Part shown: in pieces, positions 57,301 through 64,000 of the stretch
Layout of the letters: each line of letters starts with the position of its first letter
Numbering within the stretch: the first letter of the stretch is position 1
DNA from: Ciona intestinalis
Taxonomy: Eukaryota; Chordata; Ascidiacea; Phlebobranchia; Cionidae
Assembly: GCF_000224145.3 (NCBI RefSeq)
Contig: NC_020172.2
Coordinates: 5,343,218 to 5,407,217, forward strand
Length of the DNA stretch: 64,000 nucleotides
Direction: 5' to 3'
The notes under the pieces: generated by a model
What the model was told of the DNA's origin: nothing
What the model saw: the letters and a program-made list of their open reading frames with translations, nothing else
Databases searched by the model: none
Translations under genes and position numbers: made by a program

Positions 57301-60300
57301 CGTTTTAAAATTATAAACTTGAAGTTTAAATTTGATTACATTTGTGTCATACATATTGGCTGTTATGTTTTATGATTTTTTGGGATTTTTGTGATTTTCT
57401 GACATTGGCTGTTATGTTTTATGATTTTTTACTTTTATAAGATATCTATGAATCGACCTGGTTCCGCCTCACTGCACGGAGGGAAAATGCAATCGATGGC
57501 ATCATCAAGTTACCCCCGACGACCATCTTCGGTTCCCATAGCAACAAGAGGGTTTATCAGGGGAAGTCCCGGGTCTAAGGGGTCTGAGTTGTTTAAAGCC
57601 CCATTGGCTGATTCAATGTTTAATAACTACAAGGTATGAGTTGTCCAAATTATCAGCTACACATAAAAAAATAATCCCAAAAAATAATCACCCATCAAAT
57701 AACATGCATGGCAACTCGTAAGCGAGCATGAGGTGTATGAAACAAAATACCCGTGTTATAACGACTGTCGTTTTCCGGCTACGCGAGCATAAACAAGAAA
57801 GGAGTTAGGGGGCGTGAGATTACTATACAAATTAGTTAGTTGTATACTTTACTGTTGTATAAGCATCAGTACCCGGGGTGTTTGCGTAATATGCTAACTC
57901 AGGCCTAAATTTAATCTACTTGGGCAGGCTACATCATATTACCTCACCCATATAGAATAAAACACCTTCAACTTAGTTACATTCATATGTAACATTGATT
58001 CTTATCAAAAGGAGAACCGGAACTGTTCCCCAGCGAGCTACACCAGTTCTCTTCTTGATATAAAGAGTGAGAATGGGGAGGATGAAGAGAATGAAAGAGA
58101 AAAAGCACGAGGAGGAATGGAGCAACTCCCACCCCGGCCCGGGAATCCAATCCCACCAAAAAAGTTGCCACGACGACCGGCCAGTGCTGCCAACGCAAGA
58201 TATATTTCAGCTGATGCAGGTACAGTGTTGCCAGTTTAAATTTTGTGTGAAACGATTTATCGGTAAAGTGTATGTTGAATTTAAATTGGCAACACCTGTT
58301 GTATACAATGTATTGTAGGGTGGGGGAAGATGGGACACCTTTTCTTTCTATTTTCTCGTCCCATTTGGTAGTTAACAAAGAACGTTCAAAGAATTAGAAA
58401 ACCGTATCCCCATGACTCCCAAGAACGGTTGTTAATTATTTAAATGAACTAACAATCATCATTATGACATCACAGGTCAAGGAAAGGATTATTTTGATTC
58501 AATGTTTCAAGATGTAAAGAAAGGAATATTTATGAATGGCCATGATACTGGGGAACCATCACGTGTTACATCTACATATCATGATATGGTGAACTCAACT
58601 GCAAGGTAAGATGGGGAGGCTATGTGTAGGCACCAAACCTGGGGTGGCAGGGTGGGTAGGTTAACTCCTATTCTATATGAGTAAGGTCTTATGGCAAGGT
58701 TTGTAAGGAGACCAGAGGTCTATTACTTCAAAAGTGCTAACATTTAGACCACACTGAGGCAGTTTATAGACACTCAATAATAGAGATTCTGCTCTATAAG
58801 GGTGGGGTCTTCAGTGAGGCACACCTGAGACCTGGGATGTAGGTCTATTACCCCAACACCCAGGGTGCTACCATCTAGACCCCACTGAGGCAGTTTATAG
58901 ACACTCAATAATAGAGATTCTGTTCTATAAGGGTGAGGTCTTCAGTGAGGCACACCTGAGACCTGGGATGTAGATCTATTACCCCAACACCCAGGGTGCT
59001 ACCATCTAGACCCCACTGAGGCAGTTTATAGACACCTAATAATAGAGATTCTGTTCTATAAGAGTGAGGTCTTCAGTGAGGCACACCTGAGACCTGGGAT
59101 GTAGGTCTATTACCCCAACACCCAGGTGTAAAAATCCAAAAAGGTATCTAACCTATAGTTTAACTTATATAATGACATCATAATAGCACCTATGATGTCT
59201 TACAGCCATGATGTAAGACCAAGTAAGAATGGATTACTTTGGTATTCTGGATCGACTGCAAGGTTATTGCATGGTTTTTTTATAGAAGGGTTGTAGTGGT
59301 TTTGTTCTATCTTATTGAGTTTTCACTTCTAATTTAGATACCTGGTTTTCCTAAATAATTTACGTCGTATCTTATTTCTTGTAATTAAGATTTTGATCCT
59401 TACTTTTAATTTAGATACATCTTGTTTTCCTATATGGTTTTTAAGATATTTTTCTCCTTCTGATTAAGGAATTGCAACTTTATTTTGTAATTCAGATACA
59501 ATTTATTTTCCCTGGCAGTTTTCTGTTCAATTACTAAGCCTATGATATTGTTTTAGGCGGAATTTATCCAACACAATACTATTAGAAGTTTATCAAACAA
59601 AAACCTTTAGTTGGACTTAGTTTTTGTCCGTTACACTTTTTGGAGCACTTAATCCTTACCAGCTTTGTAATTAAAGTCTGGTAATATTTGGTATTTATGG
59701 TGGTGTATGTATAACCCCTCATCCTTATATTTATATAATTTATAATTATAATATAGTAGGGGGGGAGAAGATGGGACACCTTTCAAAGATAATATCCAAA
59801 TATCCTGATCGAGTTTTAAACATTTAACAACGGTCTATGGGAGCTGTGAGGATACGGTTTTATAATTATTTGAATGTTCTTTGTTTACTACCAAATGGGA
59901 CGAGAAAATAGAATGAAAAGGTTTCCTATCTCCCCCCACCTTATTATATAATATAATTTGCTGTTTTGGTTTGTTTGTGCCTTTTAGTTTTGGCAAAACT
60001 TAAGTAAAACTTTTCACTTAAGCGTGATTGAAATTGAGGTAATTTCCTTGTGTGGTAGTGCACTTGCTTTGAGCATTTTAATTTGTTTGCACTTTCTTTG
60101 TCTTTTTTACAATACTGATATTTCATATTTTTTCATTTTTTAATATTCACTGCACAGACACTTGTTATTTTGTCACTCTATATTGGATAATCTTACCTTG
60201 TATGCAATTTGGTGTTGTTACCAAGCTTAACAATATGTTTCTAAATTGACTTCCTTCCACACGAGCCAATCAATACCACCAGTGCAAAAAAACTATGCAT

Positions 60301-63300
60301 ATTACACTTAATTAAACCAAATTCTCCGTCTGTGTCAAGTCTAATCTAAAAATAGTTTTTGATCATATACTTTATATCTTTCCTAAAATTCCTGTCAAGA
60401 GTTTTCAATCATTTTTGCAGTTTTTCTTCTATTTTTAAATCGAGTCTAATGTAAAGACTGAAATTAAATCACATCTCATTATATTGTTAAAACCGCTTAC
60501 AACTATAAAAAGGTTTTAATCATATTTTGCAGTTTCTTTTTGACAATATTCATTACCATTCAAATATCAAGTCTAATGCGCACAACACTCTTATATCCAA
60601 CAGTGCAACAAGCTATTTCCGTATATAGCTAAACATACGCAGTATTTCTACAGTCACTAAGTTATGTCACCACAGAACTGTGTCTAATTTTCTCTTTTTT
60701 TTACACAGTGCAACAGGTAGTATGAAGTTGGTTCAAGTTGATGAAAACGGAGACTTCGTTCGTGTGCATAATACTTCTGCTACAAAGGAGGAAGAGATTG
60801 GTGGATTTCTGTTGCAACAGAACGTAGCTGGTCACCCTGTTGCTGTGTTTCGTTTCCCACCGAGGACAAGGTTACAACCTGGTCACAGTGCAACAGTGAG
60901 TATTGTGATGTCATAGCGCGCTGAGGCGATGGGTTCAAGGCTCGTAGCTGTCCTTGGGCAAGACACTTAACGGCAATTGCTCCAACCCAGTGGTCACTAA
61001 TAGATGGCCAAATTATCAGCCATACATAAAAATGAAAAAACCCCCACCAAAAATTAATCACCCACAAAGTAACATACTTTGTAACTCTTAAGCAGTCACG
61101 AGGTGTTTAAAACACAACCCCGTGTTATAACGACTGTCGTTTTCCAGCCATACGAGGATAAATAAGTTACATACGTGGTAACTTATAAGCGGGCACAAGG
61201 TGTATGAAACAGAACACCCGTGTTATAATGACTGTCGTTGGCCGGCCATGCGAGGATAAATAAGTTACATACAACATACGTGGTAACTCTTAAGCTGGCA
61301 CAAGGTGTATAAAACACAACACTCGTGTTATAACGACTGTCGTTGTCCGGCCATGCGAGGATAAATAAGTTACATACGTGGTACCCTGTAAGTGGGCACG
61401 AGTTGTATGAAACAGAACACTCATGTTACAACGATTGTCTTTGCCCCGCCATGCGAGGATAAATAAATTACATACGTGGTAACTCGTAAGCTGGCACGAG
61501 GTGTATGAAACACGACACCTGCGTTATAGCGACTGTTGTTTTCCTGCCATGGAGGATAAAGTAATTTACTTTCATGTTACAGGTATGGAGCAACAACTCC
61601 TTAAATGGAGCCCATGATCCACCAACTCATTACTTATGGAAACAACTTGATAAATGGGGAACAGGTCCTGAATGTACAACCATATTATGCAGACCTAATG
61701 GTCAAGCTATTGCTTGGATGACGTCAGCTCCTGTAAGTATTTAATACTTGGACTTAAAGTTGAAACAAAAGTCGGGACTTAATTTTGGCAATATGTCACT
61801 TTGGGTACACTAAAAAGCAGTTTGGTTGTTAGGGTAATAACCCAAATCTAGCTAAGTCCTAGGTTCTCAAAGTCCCCACTTATATTATATATATAAAATC
61901 GTTTGGATGTTTTTGGAAGATACCAGAAACATGCGAAGTGTATAGCAAATTCAAATACATACTACTATAAAAGAATTCTCCTGTATGATGGTAGTATACG
62001 CAGCATACAGTAAAACAGCAAAGCAACTATATGTTATAACTTGAAAGTGAGCATGAGGTGTATGAATGCACCATGTGTGTCTGGTGTATAAGACACCCAT
62101 GTTATAACTTGACCGTGAGCATGAGGTGTATGAAACGGAACATCCGTGTTATGATGACTGTCGTTTCCCCGCCATGCGATGGTTAAGCAAGTTACCTCTA
62201 TACACAATATAATACATTTTCACTAACCACCCTCAGAGAATCTCCCGTGTATCACGTGCATACCAACACCAGCCTGATGTTCGTAAACAAACAAGAGAAG
62301 TTGAAAGATTGGTCTCAAATCTACAACTAAGGGAACAGGTGGGTATTGTAGTGTAAAGAACATGGATGCTTATCTTAAGGGAAGTTACCAGCTTTGGCTA
62401 ATGGTGTGGTATAGGTTGTAGCACCCTGGGTGTCGGGGTAACGGGCAACTATGGCCAAAATCTTCTATAGCCTTCCACGCTGCAGAACTTTACTTTTCTC
62501 CAAATGAATAAACAGTTCCTGGTTAAAAAAGAACATAATACTTTGCGTCTAAAAATTAAAAAGTGGCAACCATAAGGAAGTTACTCAAGTATCCAAAGCT
62601 TATCCACACATTGTAATAGTATCAAGCAGAGTTCTGTATTCATATGAGTTGTTTCATGTCGCCCATAGAAATCACATAGTACACAGCAAATGGGGCTAAA
62701 TTGATCATCAGACATAATCACTCATGCTTTTATATACGGACTCTGGTATCAAGGCATAAAACTTCCTTATCTTTAGAACACTGATAAGACAGAGGACAAG
62801 GAAGAGGATTACGGCAGCATAGCTCTCCCTATACCATCTACATACACCACATCACCTGTGTTGTATACAACCAACCCACCCACTCAACATCCGGTGCCTG
62901 TGATTAAAAGGTGAGTTCCTATATAAGGTTTAAATATTGTGTTCTATATGGCTCAGGTCATGGCCTGGGATTTAGGCCAGATTTGGCCCATTACCCCAAC
63001 ATTGTATATGCACATTCTATTCTATATGGGTGAGGTCCTACAGTGAGATACACCATGGGACCTGGGGTTTAAGCCAGAGTTGGTTCATTACCCCAACATC
63101 GTATATGCGCATTCTATTCTTTATGGGTGAGGTCCTACAGTGAGGCATGTCATGCGACCTGGGATTTAGGCCAGAGTTGGCCCATTACCCCAACATTGTA
63201 TATGCGCATTCTATTCTTTATGGGTGAGGTCCTACAGTGAGGCATGTCATGGGACCTGGGATTTAGGCCAGAGTTGGCCCATTACCCCAACATTGTATAT

Positions 63301-64000
63301 ACACATTCCATTCTTTATGGGTGGGGTCCTACAGTGAGGCATGCCATGGAACCTGGGTTTCAGCCAGATTTGGCTTATCCTATAAAGTAAACCCCAACAC
63401 CCAGTGTACAACCAATTAGTGACCAGTGAGTTGAAGTAATCTCTGTTAGGTATCTTGTACAAGGACAAATAGCTATTTGGATCACGGTTAGGTGCAAACA
63501 TCAAGCCACGCCTTACCCATTTACAATAATGCAGACATAACACACGCTCTGTCATAATACAGATTAAATTAAGGACTTTCTTCTCTTGTATTCTAAAATA
63601 TTTTTGTTCCAGGGAGAAATCTGCCCCAGCCTCTTTACAACGGGGCTTGTTACCCACTCGGACCGGGAGTGCCCCCCTTTGTAAATACACAGCCCCCCCA
63701 TCACCCCTCCACCACCAATCTCAAGTGAGTCGCTCTACAATCGCTCAGACACCCCAACCTATACCCCTAAGCCCCCCAAATACCCCCCAAACCGAAACAG
63801 TACCACAAAGCCCAAGAAATAACCCTCAAAACACCCCTACACTACAAAGCCCACGAAATCACTCACAAAACACCCCACAAACATATCTCAAACCCGCCAT
63901 GAAACATTCCCACACACAGTTCTTGAACCCAGGACGCCCAATCAGTATTCCCGGGTTCCAGACGCCATCAACTCCCTGGGACTGCCCTTCCCCCACATGA
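51363..64000 (+). CDS. Lamin-like intermediate filament protein with lamin-tail domain, no CaaX box
   Basis: Seventeen exons join in frame to 913 residues: 51363-51500, 51882-52060, 52289-52477, 53782-53875, 54668-54853, 55498-55623, 56121-56222, 56501-56619, 57073-57190, 57442-57633, 58012-58219, 58476-58605, 60709-60895, 61583-61732, 62237-62338, 62777-62910, 63613-64000 (TGA 63998). A coiled-coil rod spans about 21-378, from EKAQLQSLNQRFSNYVLAVR to KAEIDFLRNLIEEEEKR. This is lamin-like length (about 355 residues). The tail has a basic patch PPKKLPRRP (about 529-537) and a lamin-tail Ig-fold (about 594-706: GSMKLVQVDENGDFVRVHNT, FRFPPRTRLQPGHSATVWS, LWKQLDKWG). A further helix and a Pro/Gln-rich end (NTPQTETVPQSPRNNPQNTP) close with CPSPT, so there is no CaaX prenylation signal. 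It is probably a nuclear or cytoplasmic filament protein. The exon 2 acceptor (51881) is the least certain junction. Confidence 0.88.
52595..53285 (-). repeat. Satellite A array, about six to seven ~107-bp units, in lamin-like gene intron 3
   Basis: The unit runs GAGGATAAATAAGTTACATA, CGTGGTAACTYGTAAGCKGG, RCAAGGTGTATGAAACAGAA, CACCCGTGTTATAACGACTG and TCGTTGYCCYGCCATGC. This unit equals the 3' tail of the SINE at 54174. Confidence 0.92.
53425..53690 (-). mobile_element. Nearly full-length tRNA-derived SINE, reversed
   Basis: Reading the minus strand, the tRNA-like head CCGGCGCCGTGGCAAAGTGG then TTAGCGCGCCTGCCTGTAAC is followed by the SINE body and a satellite A-like tail (CTTTATCTTCGCGTGGCCGG on +). 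Confidence 0.85.
54174..54480 (+). mobile_element. Full-length tRNA-derived SINE (~305 bp)
   Basis: The tRNA-like head has an A box (TAGTGGTTAGCACGCCTGCC) and a B box (GGGTTCAAGGCTC). A conserved body follows (GGGCGTATGTGTCTTTAGGC, CAAGTGGTCACTAATGGGTT, AATCACCCACTAAGTAACAT). The tail (GAACTCGTAAGCTAGCACGA ... TGTTATAACAACTGTCG ... GAGGATAAAGTAAGTTCC) is one satellite A unit, and the element ends in an ATTCATTCATTT run. It is not a functional tRNA gene. Confidence 0.88.
54935..55250. repeat. Tandem repeat, three ~127-bp units, in lamin-like gene intron 5
   Basis: AATATTCTTTGGCTCTGCTT, ACACCTAACAGCAGGGTAAA and TACAGTTACACTCATAGTTT are repeated, the first two nearly identical. The core is shared with 37770-37925. 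Confidence 0.9.
55327..55453. mobile_element. 127-bp MITE with 21-bp perfect TIRs
   Basis: GTGGCTGTACACAGTATCCG at the left is exactly inverted at the right (CGGATACTGTGTACAGCCAC). The interior is CpG-rich (GGCGAGCGAATTCGC). No clear target duplication was seen. Confidence 0.8.
56345..56445 (-). repeat. Single satellite A unit in lamin-like gene intron 7
   Basis: AACTCGTAAACGAGCACGAG, GTGTATAAAAACAGAACACC and TTGCCCCGCCATACAAGGAT. Confidence 0.75.
56640..57050. repeat. Minisatellite family B, about six ~70-bp units, in lamin-like gene intron 8
   Basis: The unit contains TTATAACTCGACAGTGAGCA, TGAGGTGTATGAATACACCA and TGTGTGTCTGGTGTATAAGA. The units are very homogeneous. Confidence 0.93.
57655..57800 (+). 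mobile_element. 3' part of a SINE in lamin-like gene intron 10
   Basis: GAGTTGTCCAAATTATCAGC, AATCACCCATCAAATAACAT and AACTCGTAAGCGAGCATGAG, ending in CGTTTTCCGGCTACGCGAGC. It lacks the tRNA head. Confidence 0.7.
58314..58445. mobile_element. Truncated family E MITE
   Basis: The left end (GGGTGGGGGAAGATGGGACA) and the interior to GGTTGTTAATTATTT are present. The right end is missing. Confidence 0.75.
58670..59130. repeat. Minisatellite family D, about 3.5 units, in lamin-like gene intron 12
   Basis: GGGGTCTTCAGTGAGGCACA, GTAGGTCTATTACCCCAACA and CACTGAGGCAGTTTATAGAC recur every ~126 bp. A dispersed CCAAACCTGGGGTGGCAGGG motif lies immediately before it (58632). Confidence 0.92.
59753..59945. 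mobile_element. Family E MITE, reversed
   Basis: It runs from TAGTAGGGGGGGAGAAGATG to CTATCTCCCCCCACCTTA, with the interior CAACGGTCTATGGGAGCTGT in the reversed direction. Confidence 0.8.
60915..61570 (+). repeat. SINE body continuing into about five satellite A units in lamin-like gene intron 13
   Basis: SINE sequence (GGGTTCAAGGCTCG, AAGACACTTAACGGCAATTG, AATCACCCACAAAGTAACAT) leads without a break into five ~105-bp satellite A units (GAGGATAAATAAGTTACATA ... CGTGTTATAACGACTGTCGT). The junction shows that the repeat unit is the SINE tail. Confidence 0.9.
62030..62200. repeat. Hybrid of minisatellite B and satellite A
   Basis: GTGAGCATGAGGTGTATGAA and TGTGTGTCTGGTGTATAAGA (family B) switch at GTGAGCATGAGGTGTATGAA to ACGGAACATCCGTGTTATGA and CTGTCGTTTCCCCGCCATGC (family A). 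Confidence 0.75.
62935..63355. repeat. Minisatellite family C, about 4.5 ~93-bp units, in the last intron of the lamin-like gene
   Basis: TATGGGTGAGGTCCTACAGT, GACCTGGGATTTAGGCCAGA and GTTGGCCCATTACCCCAACA are repeated. Confidence 0.92.

Overview
The window is animal genomic DNA: AT-rich, with split genes, GT-AG introns of roughly 100 to 2,500 bases and a heavy load of small repeats. Gene content (PREB/SEC12, PEX1, TBCCD1, RUSF1, a TRIC channel, an ASPHD-type hydroxylase, a lamin-like filament gene) is metazoan. The compact layout, the repeat types and a splice acceptor just upstream of nearly every start codon suggest a tunicate, most likely Ciona. The species is inferred, not proven. Three runs of N mark assembly gaps (14803-14852, 26173-27172, 47019-47068).

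Layout, all on + unless noted: 3' part of an 11-beta-hydroxysteroid dehydrogenase-like SDR (461-2650); PREB/SEC12 (3765-9249); an unrecognised small single-pass membrane protein with three PPxY motifs (12688-17585); a TRIC/TMEM38-type channel (20045-23548); the first exon of an RGS12-like PDZ gene running toward the 1-kb gap (25668-25769); two exons of an AUP1-like gene on - running toward the same gap from the other side (27344-27837); a single-exon, lysine-rich, unrecognised 579-aa protein (28981-30720); single-exon TBCCD1 (31203-32960); RUSF1 in ten exons (35134-40715); single-exon PEX1 (41659-45471); an ASPHD-type gene whose catalytic middle exon is missing from the assembly (46285-50205), with an orphan last exon of an SLC15-type peptide transporter in its intron (48020-48283); and a 17-exon lamin-like intermediate-filament gene with a lamin-tail domain but no CaaX box (51363-64000).

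The genes do not form one pathway. Several are secretory or organelle housekeeping genes: PREB for COPII assembly, AUP1 for ER/lipid droplets, PEX1 for peroxisomal receptor recycling, TBCCD1 for centrosome and Golgi positioning.

Introns and intergenic DNA are full of repeats: at least six minisatellite families, a tRNA-derived SINE whose 3' tail has been amplified into tandem arrays, about ten copies of a ~190-bp inverted-repeat MITE, three hAT-type families (most of the copies examined have clear 8-bp target duplications), a piggyBac-like MITE, and foldback elements. The most interesting points are the PPxY membrane protein, the SINE-tail satellites, the near-universal acceptor upstream of start codons (consistent with spliced-leader trans-splicing), the lamin-tail protein, and the broken or rearranged ASPHD/SLC15 and RGS12/AUP1 loci beside gaps.
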